Below are positions 9,060 to 17,706 of a DNA stretch of 64,000 bases, in pieces. Below the pieces are notes generated by a model that made no database searches, was not told the DNA's origin, and saw nothing but the letters and a program-made list of their open reading frames with translations. The stretch is from Gammaproteobacteria bacterium (GTDB lineage Bacteria > Pseudomonadota > Gammaproteobacteria > Pseudomonadales > IMCC2047), in assembly GCA_021773395.1 (NCBI GenBank), contig JAJFKB010000020.1, positions 1 through 64,000 of the forward strand, written 5' to 3'. Position numbers and translations under genes: made by a program. Every line of letters begins with the position of its first letter. Within the stretch, counting starts at the first letter, position 1.

Positions 9060-10283
9060 ATGAATCGCCTTATTATTAATACCGATAGCTACTTTGACGG
9101 TCATCGCTATCACTGCCAGGGACCTTACAGGCTGGTCATTGAGGATAGGTTGATTTTAAATATCCAGCAGGGTTTGTGTGGAACAACTGATCTTCCGGAA
9201 GGGTTTGCTGATGCTCGGGTGATTAATGCCGTATTTGTTATGCCGGGTTTGGTCGAGGCGCATTGCCACCTGTTTCTGGATGGAGCGGAGCTGGACTTTA
9301 GCGCTCGCAGTGAGTATTTAAAAGTCCCCTTTGAAACCATGCTTGCGACCGCCAGAACGAATGTTGGAGCAAACCTGAAATCGGGTATCACTCTAATCCG
9401 GGATGCCGGGGATAAGTATGGCGTCAATCATGCGATCCGCAATGAGGTGTCAAACGGCGGTGCTGCAGTGATTCGTTCACCTGGTCTTGCTATTCGCGCA
9501 CCAAAGAAATATGGCGCCTTTATGGCCCGGGAAGTATCTGGAAGCGACGAAATTGTCGCTGCTGTTAATGAGGCGGCAAAGGACTCGGATGATCTAAAAA
9601 TTCTGCTTACCGGGATTATTGATTTTGAAGCCGGAGCGGTAACTACAATGCCACAATTTGACATGGCTAGCCTAACGTTAATAGTGGAAACAGCAGCAAA
9701 GCGAGGCTTAAAGACATTTGCGCACTGTAGTGGGCTTGAAGGGCTGGAAATGGCGGTGAGTGCGGGCGTTAATTCCATAGAGCATGGTTTCTTTATGAGC
9801 GAAGCGCTGCTGGATAGGATGGCGGATAAGCAGATTGCCTGGGTGCCTACTTTTTCACCGGTACATTTTCAGTGGGCTCATCCTGAGCTTGCGGGCTGGG
9901 CGCCAGATACAATTTCCAATTTGCGCCGTATATTGGACAATCACTTTCGCCACGTCGAAATGGCCTATCAAAAAGGGGTGCCACTGGTGGCAGGTTCTGA
10001 TGCAGGTAGCTATGGTGCCCGTCATGGCTCAGCGTTGATTGATGAACTCTGTTTTTTTTACGAGGCGGGGCTTCCAATGCAGGAAGTATTGGTTTCTGCT
10101 ACCAGTAGACCACGACAGCTTTGGGACTGTCCGTCCAATAAGATCGTTGCGCAGAATGAAGCAGAGTTGATTCTATTGCGAGCGTCCCCTTTTGGCGATC
10201 AAGATGCATTGCGCCAGTTACAGATGGTTTACGCAAATGGAGAGTTGCTTGAATATTCTATCAGCCATGAGGCGACTAGCTAA
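9060..10283 (+). CDS. Metal-dependent amidohydrolase (imidazolonepropionase-like)
   Basis: A 407-residue amidohydrolase-superfamily enzyme. The metal motif VEAHCHLF (His68, His70) lies at the end of strand 1; later ligands are plausible in FAHCSG, SIEHGF and GSDAG (Asp314). The fold fits prolidase/imidazolonepropionase-type hydrolases, which act on amide or cyclic amide bonds. It is placed between the methyl-THF methyltransferase and the MTHFR fusion, so it may prepare the methylated substrate or process the demethylated product. That would hint at an amide- or lactam-containing compound. It overlaps the next gene by one nucleotide (TAATG). Substrate unknown. Confidence 0.8.
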   Translation: MNRLIINTDSYFDGHRYHCQGPYRLVIEDRLILNIQQGLCGTTDLPEGFADARVINAVFVMPGLVEAHCHLFLDGAELDFSARSEYLKVPFETMLATARTNVGANLKSGITLIRDAGDKYGVNHAIRNEVSNGGAAVIRSPGLAIRAPKKYGAFMAREVSGSDEIVAAVNEAAKDSDDLKILLTGIIDFEAGAVTTMPQFDMASLTLIVETAAKRGLKTFAHCSGLEGLEMAVSAGVNSIEHGFFMSEALLDRMADKQIAWVPTFSPVHFQWAHPELAGWAPDTISNLRRILDNHFRHVEMAYQKGVPLVAGSDAGSYGARHGSALIDELCFFYEAGLPMQEVLVSATSRPRQLWDCPSNKIVAQNEAELILLRASPFGDQDALRQLQMVYANGELLEYSISHEATS

Positions 10284-11698
10284 TGTACTTGGTGCGTCGC
10301 TGGGTGGTACGCAGGGCGATCTTTTTCAATGCCCTCTATCGGTTATGTGAACGCGCAATACTAGGCTTGACTCCGCTATGGAGACGGATCGGATTGGCCC
10401 GGTTGGATAGACCCTTTGCCTTTCTGGAAAGGATGAGCAAAAGTTTTCTTTTTGATTGTAGTATGTGCGGAGATTGCTTGCTGGGGTCGACGGGTATGTC
10501 GTGCCCGATGAATTGTCCGAAAAGAGTACGCAATGGGCCGTGTGGTGGTGTTAGATCGGATGGGAGTTGTGAGCTTGATGCCGATATGCCTTGCGTTTGG
10601 GTTGATAGCTGGAATGGCATTAGTAAAACCGGTCTGTTTGGCCGTTATATGACACCCCGCCGTGCTGCGGAAACGACCCGTTGCGGAAAATCAGCATGGT
10701 TGCAGGTGATTGAGCATCAGACAGTTGCTCATCCAAAATCTGATCGAGTAGAGGCGTTGGGTGAGGCCGAGGACTTTGCACGATCTTCTCCTTATCCACC
10801 TAATCCTTTTGAGGCTTTGCTGAGTTCAGAAAAATTTGTGGTGACGGCTGAGTTGTCGCCCCCTGATTCAGCGAATCCAGATGATATTGCTGCCCGTTCC
10901 AGTCACTTTGAGGGGCTGGTTGATGCGGTTAACGTTCCTGATGGCTCTGGTGCGAACTGCCATATGTCGAGTCTGGCTTCCTCGTTGTTACTGCGCGAGC
11001 TTGGCTTTACACCCATCATGCAGTTTGCCTGCAGGGATAGGAATCGTATTGCATTGCAGGGAGATATATTAGGCGCGGCGGCATTAGGTATAAAAAACCT
11101 GCTTTGCCTGACAGGCGATTCAGTGTCGGCTGGGGATCAGCCAGGGGCAAAGCCGGTCTTTGACCTGGATGCGGTTAGTCTGCTAAGAACAGCGAAAACA
11201 ATGCGTGATAGCGCGCATTTCATGTCCGGTAGGCCAATAAAAATGCCTCCGGATCTGTTTTTGGGGGCAGCGCTTAACCCATTTCGTCCTCCTTATGATG
11301 CACGTCCCTTTCGACTGGCGAAAAAAATCGCTGCGGGCGCTCAATTTTTTCAAACCCAGTATTGTTACGATACGGCTCGATTAGAAGCGTTTATGTCACA
11401 AGTAGAAAGCCTGCAATTACATCGGCGCTGCAACATTCTGGTGGGAGTGGGTCCCCTTATTTCAGCTAAATCGGCACATTGGGTTCGTACCCATGTCCCT
11501 GGCGTTTATATTCCGGATCGGATGATTACACGAATGCAGGATTCAAGAAATGAAGCGAAGGAGGGTAAGCGTATTTGTATTGAGTTGATTGAGCAGTTAC
11601 AGACGATAGATGGCGTATCCGGGATTCACTTGATGGTGCATCAGCATGAAAAACTATTGGCTGAAATTATCCAGGATTCCGGGCTAAAAAGATCTTGA
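10283..11698 (+). CDS. Methylenetetrahydrofolate reductase with fused N-terminal MetV-like cysteine domain
   Basis: A 471-residue fusion. Residues about 55-110 form the cysteine-rich MTHFR_C/MetV-type domain (CSMCGDC, CPMNCPKR, NGPCGG, GSCE), which is a separate subunit in acetogen MetFV. Residues about 175-465 form the MetF TIM barrel (VTAELSPPDSANPD, VNVPDGSGANCHMS, CLTGDS). Given its operon position it probably runs in the oxidative direction, turning methyl-THF from demethylation into methylene-THF for assimilation or oxidation to formate. Last gene of the locus; no housekeeping met genes are nearby. Confidence 0.87.
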   Translation: MYLVRRWVVRRAIFFNALYRLCERAILGLTPLWRRIGLARLDRPFAFLERMSKSFLFDCSMCGDCLLGSTGMSCPMNCPKRVRNGPCGGVRSDGSCELDADMPCVWVDSWNGISKTGLFGRYMTPRRAAETTRCGKSAWLQVIEHQTVAHPKSDRVEALGEAEDFARSSPYPPNPFEALLSSEKFVVTAELSPPDSANPDDIAARSSHFEGLVDAVNVPDGSGANCHMSSLASSLLLRELGFTPIMQFACRDRNRIALQGDILGAAALGIKNLLCLTGDSVSAGDQPGAKPVFDLDAVSLLRTAKTMRDSAHFMSGRPIKMPPDLFLGAALNPFRPPYDARPFRLAKKIAAGAQFFQTQYCYDTARLEAFMSQVESLQLHRRCNILVGVGPLISAKSAHWVRTHVPGVYIPDRMITRMQDSRNEAKEGKRICIELIEQLQTIDGVSGIHLMVHQHEKLLAEIIQDSGLKRS

Positions 11699-11761
11699 TC
11701 GTTGGCCTGAATTCGATGTTTTCTAGCTATAGTATCGAGTATTCAGCTATGTTTTAGTTGC

Positions 11762-11802
11762 CGCTGTCGCTGTCGCTGTCGCTGTCTCTGCCTCTGTCTC
11801 TG
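11762..11802. repeat. Imperfect CTGTCG hexanucleotide tandem repeat
   Basis: About seven tandem units: several perfect CTGTCG copies, then decayed CTGTCT/CTGCCT copies, in the gap downstream of the MTHFR fusion. Simple repeats of this sort can vary in copy number by slippage. No coding frame uses it. Confidence 0.7.
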
Positions 11803-11966
11803 AATTAGTGTGTCCCTTTATTTTGCCAAATTAAGGTCAGAGAAAGGAGCGTTTGCAATGTCTGTATATGCTTCTCAAAAAATTCAACCTGCTGTGCTCT
11901 CATATCCTATTAAGCAATATTACATAGGTATCACATACATAGGTGATGGGCCATAGGTTACCCCGG

Positions 11967-12446
11967 CTAAATATACTGCGTGTCCAAGGGGAGTTCGGTC
12001 GTATCCTTGATACGTGTTATTGCAACGTTGGAGTGCATCTCCCGAATACTGGGTATCTGTGCCAAGTGGGTGCGGGCAAAAATTTCATAGTGCCGAATAT
12101 CTTTAGTCACGATTTTCAACATATAGTCCATGCTACCGGTCATGGTGTAGCATTCGACGACTTCAGGGAATTGTGATATCTGTTTTTCGAAGTTATCCAG
12201 GGTGGAGCCGCCATGTCCTGACAGATTGACTGAGGTAAACACGACCACCTCCATGCCCAGTTTATCGCTGTCCAACAGTGCAACTTTCTTTTTGATAATG
12301 CCCGCCTGTTCTATTCGGTTAATACGGCGCCAGCAAGGCGATTGCGAAATGCCAACCCTATCTGCCAATTCGGCTGTACTTAAGCTGGCATCCTGTTGAA
12401 TAAGTTTGAGCAATTTTAGGTCGAGTTGGGTTAATTCGATTTGCAT
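11967..12446 (-). CDS. Lrp/AsnC-family transcriptional regulator
   Basis: A 159-residue protein with the standard layout: N-terminal winged HTH (LDLKLLKLIQQDASLSTAELADRVGISQSPCWRRINRIEQAGIIKK, about residues 7-52) and a C-terminal RAM ligand-binding domain (YTMTGSMDYMLKIVTKDIRHYEIF). It is transcribed away from the indolepyruvate oxidoreductase gene and shares a 234-bp intergenic region with it. Family knowledge predicts an octameric regulator sensing an amino acid, probably aromatic or branched-chain, that activates the divergent catabolic genes. Confidence 0.93.
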   Translation of the reverse strand: MQIELTQLDLKLLKLIQQDASLSTAELADRVGISQSPCWRRINRIEQAGIIKKKVALLDSDKLGMEVVVFTSVNLSGHGGSTLDNFEKQISQFPEVVECYTMTGSMDYMLKIVTKDIRHYEIFARTHLAQIPSIREMHSNVAITRIKDTTELPLDTQYI

Positions 12447-12503
12447 AAAAAAACCTGATTAATTGTTAATGATGAATAAAATAGCTAAATAATAGGGAAT
12501 AAT

Positions 12504-12541
12504 TAGCGAAAAAGAAATATTTATTCGGCACTTTTTCGCTA
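12504..12541. promoter_or_regulatory. Inverted repeat, candidate Lrp-family operator
   Basis: A perfect 11-bp inverted repeat (TAGCGAAAAAG and CTTTTTCGCTA) separated by 16 bp lies midway between the divergent Lrp-type gene and the oxidoreductase gene. Size and AT-rich spacer fit binding by a multimeric Lrp/AsnC protein. A stem-loop in RNA is less likely because no T-tract follows in a useful position. Confidence 0.55.
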
Positions 12542-12680
12542 TTATTTTTTCAAATAAAACAAGGGTGTCGGATGGTTTGGCGGGTTACCGAGAAAACCGG
12601 AAAGGGGTTTTTAACGCAGGCCGATATCTAATCGATTTTCATTACTTGCGCATTCACTGCGATTTCTAATGGAGCCTGGT

Positions 12681-15600
12681 ATGGCACAGCTGAAAATTTC
12701 TTTGGACGACAAGTATGCGCTTGATAGAACGCGTGCTTACATGACTGGTATCGAAGCGCTAGTGCGTCTTCCTATTTTGCAGCATCAGCGAGACCTTAAA
12801 GCCGGGTTGAATACGGCAGGGTTTATATCCGGCTATAGAGGATCGCCATTAGGGGGCGTAGATCAGGCGTTCTGGAAGGCACAGAGTTATCTTGATAGAC
12901 ATAATATTCATTTCAAACCGGGAATTAACGAAGATCTGGCAGCTACAGCCGTGTGGGGTTCGCAGCAGGTAAATCTTTTTCCCGGGGCTAAATACGATGG
13001 CGTATTCAGTATGTGGTACGGCAAGGGGCCAGGCCTCGATCGAAGCATGGATGTTATTCGTCACGGGAACGCTTTCGGTACTTCAAAATACGGCGGTGTT
13101 CTGGCTGTTGCAGGCGATGACCATGGGTGCAAATCTTCAACCTTGCCCTATCAAAGCGAACACATGTTTATTGGTGCTTCGATCCCTGTATTGAGTCCGG
13201 CCAATGTACAGGAAGTGCTGGATTTGGGCGTCTATGGCTGGGAATTATCGCGTTACAGTGGTTGTTGGGTTGCCCTAAAAGCTATAACGGAGAACATGGA
13301 TTCGGCGATTTCAGCAGAGATTGATCCTGCGCGCGTCAATATTGTGATTCCAGAGGATTTTGAAATGCCGGAAGAAGGTGTGCATGGTCGTTGGCCAAGC
13401 ACACCGCTGGAACAGGAACGTATTCTCAACAAATATCGTATTTATGCGGCTCGCAGGTTCGCTCGGGCTAATCATTTAAACAAGGTAATGATCGATAGCC
13501 CCAATCCACGACTTGGAATCATTACCACAGGCAAAGCCTATCTTGATGTAATGCAGGCATTGGATGACCTGGGTATCGATGAGCTGCTCGCGGCTAAAAT
13601 CGGATTACGGGTATTAAAAGTGGGGATGCCTTGGCCACTTGAGCCAGTGATCACCCATGAGTTTGCCAGTGGGCTGGAAGAGATTCTCGTGGTTGAGGAA
13701 AAGCGCAGTATTATTGAAGATCAGCTTACCGGGCAACTTTATAACTGGCCGGTTGCCGAGCGTCCCAGAGTGATAGGTGAATATGACGAGCTTGGGCAGG
13801 ATCTTCTTAGTAATCTTAGCGAGTTGACTCCTGCGATGGTTGCTCGCACCATTGCCGCCCGTATAGCGAAGTTTTACAGCAGCAAAACCATTCAGGAGCG
13901 TTTGGCTTTTTTGGATGCGAAGGAAAAAACGCTGGCGCAACCGCGTAAAAAACTGGATCGGGTGCCCCACTATTGTTCCGGTTGCCCCCACAACACATCC
14001 ACCAAAGTTCCCGAGGGCAGCAGGGCGTTGGCGGGTATTGGTTGTCACTATATGGTGACCTGGATGGATCGTAATACCGGCACCTTCACTCAAATGGGCG
14101 GCGAGGGCGCAACCTGGATTGGCCAGGCACCTTTCACCGAAACCAAGCATATCTTTCAAAACCTGGGCGATGGAACCTATTTTCATTCAGGAATATTGGC
14201 GATTCGAGCTGCCCATGCTTCCGGGGTCAATATTACTTATAAGATTCTGTATAACGATGCGGTGGCTATGACCGGCGGGCAACCAATTGATGGCCCATTA
14301 AGCGTTGAAATGATTGTCCAACAGTTACGGGGAGAGGGCATCAAACGCATCGCGATCGTTTCTGATGAGCCTGATAAATACGCTGCGGATTTTCCCCGCT
14401 TTGAAGGGCTGACAATTGATCATCGTGACCAGTTTGAACGCATCCAACTGGAGATTCGAGAGGTCGAGGGCACCAGCATTATCATTTACGATCAGACCTG
14501 TGCCGCAGAAAAAAGGCGCAGACGCAAAAAGGGACTGCTGGAAGATCCTCCGATTCGGGTATTTATCAATGAGGATGTATGTGAGGGCTGCGGAGACTGC
14601 AGTATCCAGTCCAACTGTTTGTCGGTGGTCCCCAAAGAAACTGAATTCGGGCGCAAGCGAATGATCGATCAGAGTGCCTGTAATAAAGACTATACCTGCC
14701 TTAAGGGTTTTTGCCCGAGCTTCGTCACGGTAATCGGTGGTGCGTTACGTAAAAATAATAACGTTGCTCTATCTCTGCCACTTGGTTCAATCCCAAACCC
14801 GGATCTGCCGGGTATTGATCAGCCTTGGAATGTATTGGTCACAGGGATAGGTGGTACCGGTGTATTGACCATTGGCTCAATACTGGCTATGGCTGCGCAT
14901 ATCGAAGGTAAAGGCTGCACCACGCTAAACCAGACTGGTTTGGCGCAGAAGTTCGGTGCAGTTGTGAGTCATGTGCGAATAGGAAACAAGCAAGAGGATA
15001 TTCACGCTGTAAGAATTGCTGCGGGCGATGCGGATTTACTATTAGGTTGTGATTTGGTGGTCTCTGATTCTGATGATGCGCTGGCGAAACTGCAACGAAA
15101 TCGCTCTTACGCAGTTGTTAACGATAACGAAGCTGTGACCGCAGAGTTTATCAGAAATCCTGATGCGGAATTTCCAACAGAGTCTATGAAACAAACGATC
15201 AGAGAGGAAGTAGGTGACGAGAAGGCATATTTTGTTAACGCGACACAGGTTGCTTCAGCGCTGCTAGGTGATTCGATAGCGAGCAACTTGTTTTTATTGG
15301 GCTATGCCTATCAAAAGGGTCTGATACCAGTAACCGAGGAAGCCATTTGCCAGGCCATTGAGCTAAACAGTGTAGCGGTGCAATTCAATCAGCAGGCCTT
15401 TGCCTGGGGACGATCGGCAGCGCATGATTTGGCGGCTGTGCTGCGCGTAGCGAATATCGACAGCATAGATCAGACAGGTCAATTGGGATTGGATGATCGA
15501 ATTGACAGCTATTATCACTTTTTAGTTGATTATCAGGATAAGAGCTATGCGGATAAGTTCCTGGATTTTATTGCCACAGTAAAGACGGCTTGTGGTGAAG

Positions 15601-16163
15601 TGGTCGTTGATAAGGATGATCAGTTTGTTAAAGCGGTGGCTCACAGTCTATTTAAACTGATGGCGTATAAAGATGAATATGAGGTGGCCCGATTATTCGC
15701 TAGTCAGGATTTTAGAAAAAATCTGGAAGCACAGTTTGAGGGAGACTTTAAACTTCAATTCCACATGGCACCGCCTCTGTTATCCCGCAAAGATGGCGTG
15801 ACAGGACATTTGATCAAGCGCGCATTTCCGGGCGCTACCCTTAAGCTGTTTACGATATTGGCAAAACTGAAGGGGTTGCGGGGTAGTCGATGGGATGTGT
15901 TTGGTTATAGCGCCGAGAGAAAGCAGGAGCGCAGATTAGCCGAAGAGTATCGTCAGAGAGTTGAGCATTTGTTGAGTGAGCTGAATGCGCAAAATTATTG
16001 TATTGCGCTTGAAATTGTGCAACTTCCGCTGAAGGTTCGGGGTTATGGACACGTCAAGCAGCGCAGTATTAAGCAATACAGGGAGAGTGAGGCTGTTCTG
16101 ATGGATCGGTTTTATGGAAGAGAAGATAAAGTGGTCAGAATAGCGGCCAGACAGGTCGCGTAA
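12681..16163 (+). CDS. Indolepyruvate ferredoxin oxidoreductase, fused alpha-beta-gamma form
   Basis: An 1160-residue fusion of IorA-like and pyruvate-ferredoxin-oxidoreductase gamma-like parts. It oxidatively decarboxylates aryl- or branched-chain 2-oxo acids to acyl-CoA using TPP and iron-sulfur clusters. The N-terminal pyrimidine-binding domain (NTAGFISGYRGSPLGG), the TPP region (HYCSGCPHNTSTKVPEG), the ferredoxin-type cysteines (CEGCGDCSIQSNC) and the gamma domain (VTGIGGTGVLTIGSILA, near residue 720) appear in order. I chose ATG 12681 (GGAG six bases upstream) over ATG 12669. It would process 2-oxo acids made by the downstream dehydrogenase under Lrp control. Confidence 0.92.
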   Translation: MAQLKISLDDKYALDRTRAYMTGIEALVRLPILQHQRDLKAGLNTAGFISGYRGSPLGGVDQAFWKAQSYLDRHNIHFKPGINEDLAATAVWGSQQVNLFPGAKYDGVFSMWYGKGPGLDRSMDVIRHGNAFGTSKYGGVLAVAGDDHGCKSSTLPYQSEHMFIGASIPVLSPANVQEVLDLGVYGWELSRYSGCWVALKAITENMDSAISAEIDPARVNIVIPEDFEMPEEGVHGRWPSTPLEQERILNKYRIYAARRFARANHLNKVMIDSPNPRLGIITTGKAYLDVMQALDDLGIDELLAAKIGLRVLKVGMPWPLEPVITHEFASGLEEILVVEEKRSIIEDQLTGQLYNWPVAERPRVIGEYDELGQDLLSNLSELTPAMVARTIAARIAKFYSSKTIQERLAFLDAKEKTLAQPRKKLDRVPHYCSGCPHNTSTKVPEGSRALAGIGCHYMVTWMDRNTGTFTQMGGEGATWIGQAPFTETKHIFQNLGDGTYFHSGILAIRAAHASGVNITYKILYNDAVAMTGGQPIDGPLSVEMIVQQLRGEGIKRIAIVSDEPDKYAADFPRFEGLTIDHRDQFERIQLEIREVEGTSIIIYDQTCAAEKRRRRKKGLLEDPPIRVFINEDVCEGCGDCSIQSNCLSVVPKETEFGRKRMIDQSACNKDYTCLKGFCPSFVTVIGGALRKNNNVALSLPLGSIPNPDLPGIDQPWNVLVTGIGGTGVLTIGSILAMAAHIEGKGCTTLNQTGLAQKFGAVVSHVRIGNKQEDIHAVRIAAGDADLLLGCDLVVSDSDDALAKLQRNRSYAVVNDNEAVTAEFIRNPDAEFPTESMKQTIREEVGDEKAYFVNATQVASALLGDSIASNLFLLGYAYQKGLIPVTEEAICQAIELNSVAVQFNQQAFAWGRSAAHDLAAVLRVANIDSIDQTGQLGLDDRIDSYYHFLVDYQDKSYADKFLDFIATVKTACGEVVVDKDDQFVKAVAHSLFKLMAYKDEYEVARLFASQDFRKNLEAQFEGDFKLQFHMAPPLLSRKDGVTGHLIKRAFPGATLKLFTILAKLKGLRGSRWDVFGYSAERKQERRLAEEYRQRVEHLLSELNAQNYCIALEIVQLPLKVRGYGHVKQRSIKQYRESEAVLMDRFYGREDKVVRIAARQVA

Positions 16164-16229
16164 ATTGAAGTAAGGGTGATCGCATCACCGATTGTTTACG
16201 TCACAGCAGGCTGGTATAGGGAGTCAACA

Positions 16230-17357
16230 ATGGCAGTTTTTTCTTTAGCAGATTTTGATGGCCACGAAAAAGTGGTATTTGGGAATGACCTGGAATCTGG
16301 ATTAAAGTCTATTATCGCAGTACACAACACCAATCTGGGTCCCGCCCTGGGTGGTTGTCGTATGTATCCATATTTTTCAGAGGAAGATGCAGTAAAGGAT
16401 GTTTTGCGCCTTTCCCGTGGTATGACCTACAAATCTGCTTTAGCAGGACTGCCGATGGGAGGAGGTAAGTCTGTCATTATTGGAAATCCGGCGACCGGTA
16501 AGTCCGAAGCTTTGTTCAGGGCAATGGGACGGTTTGTCAACAGCCTGTCGGGGCAGTATGTGATGGCCCAGGATTCAGGTACCAGCGTGGCTGATTTGCA
16601 GGCAGCTGCCAAGGAAACATCTTACGTGGCTGGAGTCGAAGAAACAGTCGATGATCAAGGTAATATTCGCGACGGCAATCCGTCACCGGCTACCGCATTC
16701 GGAGTGTTCGTGAGTATTCAGGCCGCAGTGAGACATCAGTTAGGCCGAGCCAGTATGAGGGGGCTGAAAGTTGCAATACAGGGGGTGGGCAAAGTTGGAT
16801 TTGCGTTGGCGCAGCATCTGCATGGGGCTGGCGCTCATTTGCTGGTGTCGGATGTGAATGAGAAAAACTTAATCCAGGCACGGGACAGGTTGCAGGCGAC
16901 GGTAGTGGACAACGATACGATCTGTAAGGTTGAGGCTGATGTTTTTGCACCCTGCGCAATGGGTGGAGCCATTAATGATATCAGTATCAATCAATTGAGA
17001 ACTTCCATTGTTGCGGGAGCTGCCAATAACCAGCTGGCCACACCACAGATGGCAGACGCTCTGCGTGAGCGAGGTATTCTTTATGCGCCGGATTATGTGA
17101 TCAATGCAGGTGGTATCATCCATATACATTACATGAGAAATCAGCTGGGGTGGGAGGCATCAACTCAGCATGTGCGGCGTATTGGTGATACACTCCAGGA
17201 AATATTCGCAAGAGCAGACGCAGAAAATTCAACGACGGCGGCTGTCGCCGATCTGATGGCCGAAGAGCGGTTTATGCCGAATGGGGTTTTCTTAGCGAGC
17301 GACGAGACAATAGGTGTGGGAGTGGGAGCGCCGCAGCTCATGTCAAATGGGCGATAG
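16230..17357 (+). CDS. Leucine/phenylalanine/valine-type amino acid dehydrogenase
   Basis: A 375-residue Glu/Leu/Phe/Val dehydrogenase. The N-terminal domain has PALGGCRMYPY and the catalytic glycine-rich lysine loop LPMGGGKSVIIG; the NAD-binding domain has VAIQGVGKVGFALAQ and APCAMGGAIN. It reversibly deaminates a hydrophobic amino acid to its 2-oxo acid, supplying the oxidoreductase encoded 66 nt upstream. ATG 16230 is preceded by AGGGAG; a GTG start at 16176 would add 18 residues without similarity. Confidence 0.92.
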   Translation: MAVFSLADFDGHEKVVFGNDLESGLKSIIAVHNTNLGPALGGCRMYPYFSEEDAVKDVLRLSRGMTYKSALAGLPMGGGKSVIIGNPATGKSEALFRAMGRFVNSLSGQYVMAQDSGTSVADLQAAAKETSYVAGVEETVDDQGNIRDGNPSPATAFGVFVSIQAAVRHQLGRASMRGLKVAIQGVGKVGFALAQHLHGAGAHLLVSDVNEKNLIQARDRLQATVVDNDTICKVEADVFAPCAMGGAINDISINQLRTSIVAGAANNQLATPQMADALRERGILYAPDYVINAGGIIHIHYMRNQLGWEASTQHVRRIGDTLQEIFARADAENSTTAAVADLMAEERFMPNGVFLASDETIGVGVGAPQLMSNGR

Positions 17358-17419
17358 GATCTTAAATGCTCGAAGTTGGGAAATGAAATAAGAGCCTGAT
17401 AGTGGCAAAACAGTAGCGC

Positions 17420-17446
17420 AAAAAAAAGCCCAGTAGAAACTGGGCT
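17420..17446 (-). terminator. Rho-independent terminator, minus-strand orientation
   Basis: An 8-bp stem (AGCCCAGT/ACTGGGCT) with a 4-nt loop. Read on the minus strand it is followed by a run of eight T; on the plus strand no T run follows. It therefore fits a transcript coming from about 17450-17700 on the minus strand, where no annotated gene exists, rather than the dehydrogenase gene ending at 17357. Confidence 0.6.
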
Positions 17447-17706
17447 CAAATATTTACAGGGAGGGTAACTAATGAAAAGTAAATACACCTAATACGACCA
17501 TCGCTAATGAGCTAAAGTTCAAATTAATTTTAATTTTTTCAAAAAAAATTAAAAAAGGTAGAACACAAAGTTGTTTACCTTGTAATAAATCGCTAGAAGT
17601 ATCCCGTATAAAATGCTCTAAAATAACATTTTTTCTTTAAATACCCCCGGTTCCTGTGTTGCAATAGATAAAATTTATTAGCTATTAATACAGAAGGCCT
17701 TTCGCA
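17447..17706. other. AT-rich intergenic region, possible small minus-strand transcript
   Basis: No gene of normal size. On the minus strand a 17-codon hydrophobic frame starting at TTG (about 17525) and ending at TAG (17472-17474 on the plus strand) precedes the terminator, without a clear ribosome site. It may be a small RNA or the leader shared with the downstream methyltransferase. Long A/T tracts at 17517-17560. Confidence 0.3.
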
